Translations under genes and position numbers: made by a program | In this document: positions 1-7,512 of the stretch, one piece after another | Layout: every line of letters begins with the position of its first letter | Numbering within the stretch: position 1 is the first letter of the stretch | The notes under the pieces: generated by a model | What the model was told of the DNA's origin: nothing | The model's database searches: none | The model's input: only the letters and a program-made list of their open reading frames with translations | DNA from: Nostoc sp. MG11 | GTDB lineage: Bacteria; Cyanobacteriota; Cyanobacteriia; Cyanobacteriales; Nostocaceae | Direction of reading: 5' to 3' | Assembly (NCBI RefSeq): GCF_014904695.1 | Contig: NZ_JACXXN010000045.1 | Location: 1-38,903, forward strand | DNA length: 38,903 bases

Positions 1-45
1 ATTTGGCTTAAGGTTTAATCTAATAGCTGGTTTGTACAACTATGA

Positions 46-531
46 ACTTCGTCTGCCCAAAACCGAATCTGTTTAACTGACTTTTGCAAGAGGTCTAGTG
101 GACTGGTAGCCGCTTATGATTGGGGATATCTCGCAGGAGTTGCCATTCACACAGCTTTCGGCTTGCTATTACTTGGTATCGGCATCTTAGTTTTAGCACT
201 AAACAGCCGTTGGAGTCGGAAGCGTCCCCGTTGGTTTCCCCTACTACCTGGTTTGGGAATCTTTTTATTCAATCTATTTCTCTGGCAAGCTACAATCACT
301 TGGGAACAAGTGAATTTGTTAATGCCAGTACAATCATTTGCTACTTGCTATTCACTTCTGTCTCCCATTAGAAAAGTCGAAAGCGTAAATGGCATATTCT
401 TTGCTTTATGCACAACTCTAGCCGTTCAATTGGCTGAGACTGCTCACCGATATGCAACGAAGTTAAAGCAGAGCAATCACCAACTTCAGCATCAGATAGG
501 CAGAAGCAGCGTTGAAACAAGCTCACGATGA
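46..531 (+). pseudogene. Decayed membrane-sensor N-terminus of the downstream PAS-GGDEF-EAL gene
   Basis: The frame is open from 46 (just after a TGA at 43-45) to 531 and encodes two hydrophobic stretches: one around FGLLLLGIGILVLAL (about 157-201) and one around LGIFLFNLFLWQATI. A more polar stretch ending in AETAHRYATKLKQSNHQLQ follows. This is the usual layout of a cyanobacterial membrane sensor leading by coiled coil into PAS domains. The last residues (LKQSNHQLQHQI) run into the wrong frame, while the next frame opens at 500 with AEAALKQAHDELE, the usual continuation. A small deletion with frameshift near 496-502 therefore splits the original gene. The region between the hydrophobic part and the coiled coil looks too short for a full extracellular sensor domain such as CHASE, so an internal deletion is also likely. 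No convincing start codon or RBS was found. Confidence 0.55.
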
Positions 532-3500
532 GTTAGAAATTTGGGTGAGGGAACGTACGGCCAAACTGTACCAAACAAAACACCGACTTCGTAGCTTGAT
601 TGAGCAAGCACCGTTTATCATTCAGCGTTTTGCCCCAGATGGGTCTTTACTGCATACCAATCCAATTTGGGAGCAAATTTGGGGAACAACACGAGACACC
701 CTAGAAGATTATAACTTGTTGCAAGATCCGCAAGTAAAAATGCTGGGGCAGCTTTCAATGATTCAAAAGGCGTTTGTTGGAGAATCTGTAGCTTTGCCAC
801 CTGTTTTCTACAATCCTGCTGTCAGTGGACGGCAAGGCCGTGCTCTTTGGATTGAGTTATTCCTCTACCCGATCAAAGATGCAACTGGCAATGTGCAAGA
901 AGTCGTAGGAATTGCGAACAATATTACAGAGCGTAAGCAGGCAGAAGTAGCAGCACAGCTCTCTCAGGAGCGCTTCCGTCGCGCTATTCTTGATGCCCCA
1001 GTGCCCATCATGCTCCATGCAGAAGATGGAGAAGTGATGCAAATTAACCGGACTTGGAGCGAACTGACAGGGTATTCTCTCGAAGAAATTCCGACGACCA
1101 CCGCTTGGACTGAAAAGGCTTATGGTAAAAAACAAGAACTCGTCAGAGCAGATATTGAACGGTTATATAAACTGAATCAACGCATCGCTGAAGGTGAATA
1201 TACCATTACCACTCGCAGTGGTAAAACCTGTGTTTGGGTATTCAACTCTGCACCATTGGGGCGATCGCCTGATGGTAGACGTGTAGTAATTAGTACCGCC
1301 TTGGACGTGACCGAGCGCCAGCTGGCACAAGAAAGCCTGCGTGAGAGCGAGCAACGCTTGAGTATGGCAATTGAAGGGGCTGGGATGGCGACGTGGGATG
1401 TTGATCTATTGACTAAAAGAGCGCTGTGGTCGGCGCAACATTTTAAACTCTTCGGTTATGAGCCAGTATTAAATGGTGAGGCGACACTAGAAATGTGGCG
1501 TAGTTGTGTTCACCCAGATGACTTAGAGCAGGTGATGCAAGCACTAGAGCGTGCTCAACATGAGCGCTTGCTATATACTTCGGAGCATCGAATTATACGG
1601 GTAGACAACGAACAGATCATCTGGGTAGCAGCATTTGGTCAGTTTCTCTATAACGAGACGGGTCAGGCTGTGCGCTGTGTTGGTATTCTTTTTGATATTA
1701 GCGATGTCTACGACGAGCTTCGCTTACGCAAACAGGCAGAAGAAGCTTTACGACAGGCAAACGCCACTTTGGAAATCAAGGTAGCAGAACGAACTGCCGA
1801 ACTCGCCCAATCTAATTTTTACTTACAGGAAAGTGAAGCACGCTATCGCCCTGTGGTCAGTGCAATGGCAGAAGGCATTATCTTACAAGACGCGAATGGA
1901 GTAATCCAAACTAGTAACGCCAATGCAGAGCGGATTCTCAGTTTATCCCTAGACCAAATGATGGGACGAACTTCTCTTGACCCCCGATGGCGAGCGATTC
2001 ATGAAGATGGTTCACCGTTTCCCGGTGAGCAACACCCAGCGATGGTAGCGTTACGAACCGGAAAACCCATTACTAATGTGATTATGGGAGTTCACAAGTC
2101 AGATGGTAACTTAACCTGGATTTCAATTAATTCTCAACCCCTGTTTCCAATTGACGGCTCTGTTGCTTGTGCAGTTGTTACCTCATTTGCCGATATCACC
2201 GATCGCAAACGAGCAGAAGAACAAGTCCAGCTTTTGCAAACCTTGGCACTTGCTATTGGCGAAGCGGAGGATTTTAATACTGCTTTGACAAGTATCTTGC
2301 AAACAATCTGTGAAACCAAAGGCTGGAACTATGGCGAAGCTTGGGTTCCTGATCTGAATGCAGCCATTTTGCATTGTAGCCCAGCTTGGTATGGCGATCG
2401 CAGCTCACCAGAACTCGATCAATTCCGAAAAGTGAGTGAGAGATTTACCTTTGGAATCGGGTTAGGGCTACCAGGAAGGGTATGGGCATCTAAGCAACTA
2501 GAGTGGTGTGAGGATGTATCAAAATCAGAAACAATTTTTTTACGTCACGAAATTGCTTTGGCATCTGGCATCAAAGCAGGCTTAGGCATTCCCTTGATTG
2601 CCAATGACCAACTGCTAGCAGTTCTCGTCTTTTTTAAGTTTGAATCCTGGCAAGATGATCCGTATTTAATTCCAAGTATTACAGCGATCGCAGCGCAATT
2701 AAGTTCCGTGCTGCAACGCAAACGAGCCGAAGAAGCCCTTTTTCAAGAAAAAGAGTTAGCCCAAGTGACATTGCGATCGATTGGGGATGCAGTAATCACT
2801 ATGGATGTGCTGGGTCAGGTACAATATCTCAATCCCATTGCCGAAACACTAACGGGCTGGAATCAAGCAGAAGCACAAGGATTGCCCATAAAAGAAGTTT
2901 TTCGGATTGTTAACGAAACCACTCGTGAGCCAGTCGCAAATCCAGTTGAACGAGCTTTACACGAAGGTTGTATAGTCGGTCTTGCCAACTATACCATCCT
3001 GATTGCTCGCAATGGGAATGAGTTTGCTATTGATGATTCTGCCGCCCCAATTCGTGCTAGTGACAGTCAGGTGATTGGGGCAGTTATGGTATTTCATGAT
3101 GTGTCTCACACTCGCAGCCTATCTCGTCAACTTACCTGGCAAGCCAGCCACGATGCTTTAACTGGACTGGTAAATCGTCACGAGTTTGAATATCACATAG
3201 AGCAGGCGATGAATCAAGCCAAGATGCATAATCAACAGCATGCTCTTTGCTATCTTGACTTAGACCAGTTCAAAATCGTCAACGATACCTGTGGTCATTT
3301 TGCCGGCGATGAACTCTTGCGTCAAGTGACAGCATTGTTTCAAAGCCAAGTTCGTAAGACGGATACTTTAGCTCGTTTGGGTGGGGATGAATTTGGCTTA
3401 CTGCTCAATCAATGCCCACTAGAGCAAGCACAACGAATTGCTAATACTCTGCGCGAGAAGGTTCAAGAGTTCCGATTTGTCTGGCAGGACAAACTTTTTA

Positions 3501-4447
3501 CAATTGGAGTCAGTATAGGATTAGTGATCATTGACGCATACAGTCAAACCATCGCTAACGTCTTAAGTCTTGCAGATGCCGCTTGCTATGTAGCCAAAAA
3601 TCGCGGACGGAATCGGGTACATGTCTATCAAGCTGACGATCTCGATTTAGCAAAGCAACAGGGAGAAATGCAATGGGTGACGCGCCTGGCTCATGCTCTA
3701 GAAGAAAATCGGTTTCGTCTCTATTACCAACCAATTGTTCCTGTTTCACAGACTGAGTTGAATGGGGAACATTATGAGGTACTACTGCGCTTGCTAGATG
3801 AAACTGGCAAAGTCGTGTCACCGATGGCGTTTATTCCAGCGGCGGAACGTTACAATCTCATGCATCTAATTGATCGCTGGGTAATTCGCACTCTGTTTGC
3901 CACTCAAGGAGAGCACTACCGAAAAACCTGGAGTTATTGTCAAGCAGCAGATAATTGCCAAAGTTATCTTTATGCCATCAATCTATCGGGTGCGAGCATC
4001 AATGATGATCAATTTATTGAATTTCTGTATGAGCAATTTGCTTTGCACCAAATCCCACCCCAAACGATCTGCTTTGAGATTACTGAAACTGTTGCCATTA
4101 CTAATTTAAGTAAAGCTTCTCAATTCATCGGGGAATTAAGAAATATTGGCTGTCGTTTTGCTTTAGATGATTTCGGCAGTGGGATGTCCTCGTTTGCCTA
4201 TCTTAAAAACCTGCCTGTAGATTTTTTGAAAATCGATGGCAGCTTCATTAAACATATTTTGGACAATCCTATTGATCCGGCAGTGGTTGAAGCGATTAAT
4301 CAAGTTGGACAAGCGATCGGGATTCAAACCATTGCAGAATTTGTAGAAAATGATGCCATCTTAGAAAAAATCAAAGCGCTTGGGGTGAATTATGCTCAAG
4401 GTTATGGCATTGCGGAACCCTGTCCCTTTGACTTAGTTGTTTATTAA
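512..4447 (+). CDS. PAS/GAF-sensing diguanylate cyclase-phosphodiesterase (GGDEF-EAL), probably 5'-truncated
   Basis: The protein (1311 aa from a TTG at 512) makes and/or breaks cyclic di-GMP under control of several sensory domains. In order: PAS (about 28-140), PAS (152-270), PAS (283-395), a short coiled coil, PAS (443-565), GAF (575-735), PAS (745-865), GGDEF (880-1045) and EAL (1062-1305). The GGDEF motif is intact at 957-961, and an RxxD inhibitory site (RKTD) lies five residues before it. The EAL signature reads EVL (Glu 1089), and the other catalytic landmarks are present: YAINLSG, FEITET, LDDFGSG, LKIDGSF and AEFVEN. Both catalytic domains therefore look competent. The frame is open only from 500, after a frameshift away from the membrane sensor upstream. 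The TTG is the earliest possible start, has no clear RBS and may not be the true one. Whether the gene is expressed is uncertain. Confidence 0.85.
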   Translation: MKQAHDELEIWVRERTAKLYQTKHRLRSLIEQAPFIIQRFAPDGSLLHTNPIWEQIWGTTRDTLEDYNLLQDPQVKMLGQLSMIQKAFVGESVALPPVFYNPAVSGRQGRALWIELFLYPIKDATGNVQEVVGIANNITERKQAEVAAQLSQERFRRAILDAPVPIMLHAEDGEVMQINRTWSELTGYSLEEIPTTTAWTEKAYGKKQELVRADIERLYKLNQRIAEGEYTITTRSGKTCVWVFNSAPLGRSPDGRRVVISTALDVTERQLAQESLRESEQRLSMAIEGAGMATWDVDLLTKRALWSAQHFKLFGYEPVLNGEATLEMWRSCVHPDDLEQVMQALERAQHERLLYTSEHRIIRVDNEQIIWVAAFGQFLYNETGQAVRCVGILFDISDVYDELRLRKQAEEALRQANATLEIKVAERTAELAQSNFYLQESEARYRPVVSAMAEGIILQDANGVIQTSNANAERILSLSLDQMMGRTSLDPRWRAIHEDGSPFPGEQHPAMVALRTGKPITNVIMGVHKSDGNLTWISINSQPLFPIDGSVACAVVTSFADITDRKRAEEQVQLLQTLALAIGEAEDFNTALTSILQTICETKGWNYGEAWVPDLNAAILHCSPAWYGDRSSPELDQFRKVSERFTFGIGLGLPGRVWASKQLEWCEDVSKSETIFLRHEIALASGIKAGLGIPLIANDQLLAVLVFFKFESWQDDPYLIPSITAIAAQLSSVLQRKRAEEALFQEKELAQVTLRSIGDAVITMDVLGQVQYLNPIAETLTGWNQAEAQGLPIKEVFRIVNETTREPVANPVERALHEGCIVGLANYTILIARNGNEFAIDDSAAPIRASDSQVIGAVMVFHDVSHTRSLSRQLTWQASHDALTGLVNRHEFEYHIEQAMNQAKMHNQQHALCYLDLDQFKIVNDTCGHFAGDELLRQVTALFQSQVRKTDTLARLGGDEFGLLLNQCPLEQAQRIANTLREKVQEFRFVWQDKLFTIGVSIGLVIIDAYSQTIANVLSLADAACYVAKNRGRNRVHVYQADDLDLAKQQGEMQWVTRLAHALEENRFRLYYQPIVPVSQTELNGEHYEVLLRLLDETGKVVSPMAFIPAAERYNLMHLIDRWVIRTLFATQGEHYRKTWSYCQAADNCQSYLYAINLSGASINDDQFIEFLYEQFALHQIPPQTICFEITETVAITNLSKASQFIGELRNIGCRFALDDFGSGMSSFAYLKNLPVDFLKIDGSFIKHILDNPIDPAVVEAINQVGQAIGIQTIAEFVENDAILEKIKALGVNYAQGYGIAEPCPFDLVVY

Positions 4448-4473
4448 AAAGCGTAGATAAATAGCTCACACTG

Positions 4474-5703
4474 TTATCCAGGCTTATGATCTAAACGGAT
4501 TGCTTGCTCTAGCGCCGCCTTTTCTCTAGCTCTCTTGGCATAGGGCTGCAACTGGCTACGATCGCAAGCAGTTAAAATACTCAAGTTTTCTAAGCTAATA
4601 CCTCGCATTAACATTTCTACACACCAGGTTTGTTGTGCTTGGGCGATCGCTGGTGGTTGTCCTTGAGGAGTTAACAATCCCTCAGTCCATGTTTGCCAAT
4701 GTACCTGAAGCTCTGATTCTGAGATTGGTTGACCAGATCCGTTAAGAAACATGGCAGGTTGACTATCTTTACGGCTTTTCAACCATTTGGTTAAAGGATT
4801 ATTGGTGTAGGAACCATAGCGGTTGCCTAAAATCCACTGATTCACGGGTACTTGGCGGACAAATCCTGGAGTTGTGATTTGCAAAAAATGCCCTTGAGGA
4901 TCATAAATTTGGTGCGATCGCTGTAAATTGACTATTTCTGTTACAGATAATCCAGCACCAAACAACACATAAGCTAGCGCATAATCTTGTACTCCCGACT
5001 TCCTGGCTTGTCGGAGAATTTCGTGGACTAAACCAGCAGGTAAATCAGCCACTTCCCTAGTAATAAAGCTTCCTGACAAGGAATCTGTTGCTGATTCCGC
5101 TGAGAATGACATCGCGCCATGTAAAAATAACTCGACTAAATTCTCTAGAAAATCATCTCGGTCTTCCCAAAGTTCATGAAATTCACTGGTAAATTCAATT
5201 ACCGCATATCCCAAAATCATCCCATTCAGTAAACTAGCTAATTTTTCTGCGGGTAAATAGGTATTTAGGTGTCCTTGCTGGATTACAGTAGCTAAATACT
5301 GGGCTACATAGCGGTTTGCTTCTGTGACTCCTCTTCCTAAAGCGCGGCGATTTTCTGCCGGAAATTGGTCGGCTTCACCCACCACAGACCGGACAAACTC
5401 TGGTACTCGTTCTAATGCATGTAAGCTATCGCTTGCATAATCTTTTAGAGCTTGGTAAACATTCCCCGGAGGAGTTGCCCGCCGTACCAGTGACTCGCCC
5501 AAATTCTTGAAGGCTGCGGATTCTTCTAGTACAGCTAAAAGCAATCCATGCTTATTGCCAAAATTACGGAATAGTGTCACTTCATTAACTTCGGCTTTTT
5601 CCGCAATTTGGCGAGTTGTGGTAGAACTTACTCCCTGAGCCGTAAACAACTCAAGTGCAGCTTCAATCAGACGTTGACGAGTTGAAAGGGGTTGAGACGC
5701 CAT
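4474..5703 (-). CDS. TetR-family regulator with C-terminal tyrosine-recombinase-like domain
   Basis: The N-terminus is a TetR helix-turn-helix (about residues 8-55: RQRLIEAALELF, TTTRQIAEKAEV, TLFRNFGNK). A helical ligand/dimer domain follows to about 210. The last 190 residues (about 221-409) resemble the catalytic domain of phage integrases: AGLSVTEIVNL at the Arg-I position, a VPVNQW strand, a G-S-L turn and a final PYAKR at the tyrosine position. The first catalytic Arg is Val here, no H-x-x-R box is visible, and only the Tyr could survive, so recombinase activity is unlikely. I chose the ATG at 5703: the frame extends to 5784, but that extension is unlike TetR proteins and would cover a palindrome that looks like its operator. 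The gene is divergent from desC, so it may regulate both itself and desC (inference). At 409 aa it is about twice the usual TetR length. Confidence 0.8.
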   Translation of the reverse strand: MASQPLSTRQRLIEAALELFTAQGVSSTTTRQIAEKAEVNEVTLFRNFGNKHGLLLAVLEESAAFKNLGESLVRRATPPGNVYQALKDYASDSLHALERVPEFVRSVVGEADQFPAENRRALGRGVTEANRYVAQYLATVIQQGHLNTYLPAEKLASLLNGMILGYAVIEFTSEFHELWEDRDDFLENLVELFLHGAMSFSAESATDSLSGSFITREVADLPAGLVHEILRQARKSGVQDYALAYVLFGAGLSVTEIVNLQRSHQIYDPQGHFLQITTPGFVRQVPVNQWILGNRYGSYTNNPLTKWLKSRKDSQPAMFLNGSGQPISESELQVHWQTWTEGLLTPQGQPPAIAQAQQTWCVEMLMRGISLENLSILTACDRSQLQPYAKRAREKAALEQAIRLDHKPG

Positions 5704-5710
5704 AAAGAGA

Positions 5711-5729
5711 ATGCAAGTGCCACTTGCAT
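5711..5729. promoter_or_regulatory. Palindromic operator candidate 1 (TetR/desC intergenic)
   Basis: ATGCAAGTGCCACTTGCAT is a perfect 9-bp inverted repeat around one base, centred at 5720. It lies 8 bp upstream of the TetR start codon, a position where bound repressor would block the regulator's own transcription. A second, related palindrome lies 47 bp away. Confidence 0.6.
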
Positions 5730-5759
5730 AAAAATGGAAGAATTGGTAGCATAACAGAT

Positions 5760-5774
5760 GTAAGTGATACTTGC
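5760..5774. promoter_or_regulatory. Palindromic operator candidate 2 (TetR/desC intergenic)
   Basis: GTAAGTGATACTTGC matches the core of the first palindrome (GCAAGTGCCACTTGC) at 12 of 15 positions. It overlaps a weak possible -35 (TTGCTT, 5771-5776) paired with TAATAT (5795-5800) for the plus-strand desC gene. Two related sites in one divergent intergenic region suggest a common binding protein, most simply the adjacent TetR regulator. Confidence 0.5.
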
Positions 5775-5876
5775 TTTGCTTCACTGTAACAAACTAATAT
5801 ACAGAGCAGGTAAATCCCTGTAGGGTTGCACCCAGAAAAAAGCAAATCGCTTGATCATCCATAAACAGGAATTGTT

Positions 5877-6734
5877 ATGACCGCAAATTTTACGGCGATC
5901 GCCCCTGAGAGAGGAAATTCCCCTCGACTCAGATGGGTAAATGTGGTGTTTTTTACTGCATTTCATGCCTTAGCTCTCTTGGCTCCTTGGTTTTTCTCCT
6001 GGCCAGCATTAGGTTTGCTGCTGTTTCTCCATTGGTTGTTTGGGAGCATCGGCATTTGCCTGGGATATCATCGATTACTTAGCCATCGAAGTTTCCAGGT
6101 TCCCAAGTGGTTAGAGTATGCGATCGCCACCATTGGAGCTGTTGCTCTCCAAGGAGGGCCAATTTTTTGGGTTGGTGGACACCGCCAGCATCACGCTCAC
6201 ACCGAAGATATTGACCTAGACCCCTACTCTGCTCAGCGAGGCTTTTGGTGGAGCCACATGCTGTGGATTTTCTACCCTCGTCCAGAGTTTTTTGACTATG
6301 AAACTTATCAAAAATATGCGCCTGACCTAGCCAGACAACCTTTCTATCGCTGGCTAGATCGCTACTTCCTACTCCTGCAAATTCCCTTCGGCTTACTACT
6401 ATATGCCTTGGGAGGATGGTCTTTTGTAATTTACGGCATTTTTGTCAGATCAGTCTTGCTGTGGCACTCCACATGGTTTGTGAATTCTGCATCACACCTG
6501 TGGGGTTATCGCACCTTTGATGCTGATGATGGCGCTCGTAATCTTTGGTGGGTATCCCTGATGACCTATGGAGAAGGATGGCACAACAACCATCATACTT
6601 ACCCCCACATGGCCAAATCTGGATTGTTATGGTGGGAAATTGATATGACTTGGTGGAGCATCAAAATCTTGAAGACTTTGGGTTTAGCCAAAAAGGTTGT
6701 GTCACATCCGCCTCAAGCCGCAGGGCAAAAATAA
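5877..6734 (+). CDS. desC: Acyl-lipid delta-9 fatty acid desaturase (DesC-like)
   Basis: This is a membrane di-iron desaturase that introduces a cis double bond into fatty acyl chains of membrane lipids. All three histidine boxes are present: HRLLSH (about residues 65-70), HRQHH (about 102-106) and HNNHH (about 237-241). They are separated by hydrophobic segments in the arrangement of cyanobacterial DesC and of stearoyl-CoA desaturases. At 285 aa it is close to the family's usual size. The ATG at 5877 is preceded by ACAGGA at a good distance. The gene is divergent from the TetR-like regulator and is followed after 83 bp by a small membrane protein, possibly in the same transcript. Regiospecificity (delta-9) is assigned from family resemblance only. 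Regulation by the divergent TetR protein is inferred from layout. Confidence 0.88.
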   Translation: MTANFTAIAPERGNSPRLRWVNVVFFTAFHALALLAPWFFSWPALGLLLFLHWLFGSIGICLGYHRLLSHRSFQVPKWLEYAIATIGAVALQGGPIFWVGGHRQHHAHTEDIDLDPYSAQRGFWWSHMLWIFYPRPEFFDYETYQKYAPDLARQPFYRWLDRYFLLLQIPFGLLLYALGGWSFVIYGIFVRSVLLWHSTWFVNSASHLWGYRTFDADDGARNLWWVSLMTYGEGWHNNHHTYPHMAKSGLLWWEIDMTWWSIKILKTLGLAKKVVSHPPQAAGQK

Positions 6735-6762
6735 ATTGCCACTAAACCATCATAAATTTTCT

Positions 6763-6789
6763 ATGCCGACGGCATGATCAGCAGTCGGC
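6763..6789. repeat. Overlapping small inverted repeats between desC and the next gene
   Basis: ATGCCG-A-CGGCAT (6763-6775) is a 6-bp inverted repeat, and GCCGAC (6765-6770) can pair instead with GTCGGC (6784-6789). No T-run follows. It could be a weak attenuating hairpin or a binding site; its role is unknown. Confidence 0.3.
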
Positions 6790-6817
6790 TTAGTAATTTG
6801 TAACGCAATGGTGTATT

Positions 6818-7246
6818 ATGACAAACCCTTTTAGCCTCCGTCAGAAGATTCTGCTAGCTATCATCACATTCAACTTGATTTCTACTTGGCTACACTACAT
6901 AGACAATGCACTATTTTTAAGTCAATATCCTGGCCCAGAGTGGTTTACTTCTATTGGAGTAATTAGTGTTGTGATTGTGATGACTCCAATAGGCCTGCTG
7001 GGATACTGGTTATATACAAAAGGTATGTTTTGGTTAGCATACCTTTCCTTGGGGCTGTACTCCATCACCAGTATCTCCAGTCCGGGGCATTATCTGTTTC
7101 CGATGCTTGCTCCGATGTCTTTGAAAATGCATGGTCTGATATGGCTAGATGGAGTTACGGGACTTTTACTTATAAGTTTTTTACTCTGGTCTAGTGTTGG
7201 ATTAAAAGAGTGGCGTAGTACGTCTAATTACCATCTAAATTTGTGA
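6818..7246 (+). CDS. Small integral membrane protein, unknown function
   Basis: This 142-residue hydrophobic protein has about four membrane segments: around residues 10-25, 45-68, 70-95 and 105-125. It begins MTNPFSLRQKILLAI and has a polar tail rich in Ser, Asn and His. I recognise no catalytic motif. It lies 83 bp downstream of desC on the same strand and may share its transcript, which would fit a membrane-related role, but this is only positional. Similar small hydrophobic proteins occur in many cyanobacteria without assigned function. Confidence 0.6.
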   Translation: MTNPFSLRQKILLAIITFNLISTWLHYIDNALFLSQYPGPEWFTSIGVISVVIVMTPIGLLGYWLYTKGMFWLAYLSLGLYSITSISSPGHYLFPMLAPMSLKMHGLIWLDGVTGLLLISFLLWSSVGLKEWRSTSNYHLNL

Positions 7247-7299
7247 TACTACAACAGCCTCCCGCTATTATATTCGTAGGCAAACATCCCTGCTAACTT

Positions 7300-7512
7300 A
7301 TGAATTACTAAGATATTATTACAATCGAACCTGGCAAACGCAGTGGTAAACCTTGCATTCGAGGAATACGAATTACTGTGTATGATATTTTGGAATACCT
7401 TGCAGGTGGCATGACGGAAGCGGAGATTCTAGAAGACTTTTCTGAACTTACTGCTCAAGATATCAAAGCTTGTCTCGCTTTTGCCGCAGATTACAACCTT
7501 ACCTTTACTTAA
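7300..7512 (+). pseudogene. DUF433 antitoxin-like gene with nonsense codon 4
   Basis: From ATG 7300 the frame reads M-N-Y-stop-D-I-I-T-I-E-P-G-K and continues through SGKPCIRGIRITVYDILEYL and GMTEAEILEDFSEL to a TAA at 7510-7512. This is a recognisable DUF433 protein of normal length (about 70 aa), the antitoxin partner of DUF5615 PIN-like toxins. Codon 4 is TAA where the family often has Gln (CAA), so one C-to-T change explains the break. No toxin gene follows: the reading frame ends tail-to-tail with the minus-strand gene, the two stop codons sharing TTAA. Restart at the GTG at 7378 would lose the conserved KPCIRG segment, so the gene is probably dead. Confidence 0.75.
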
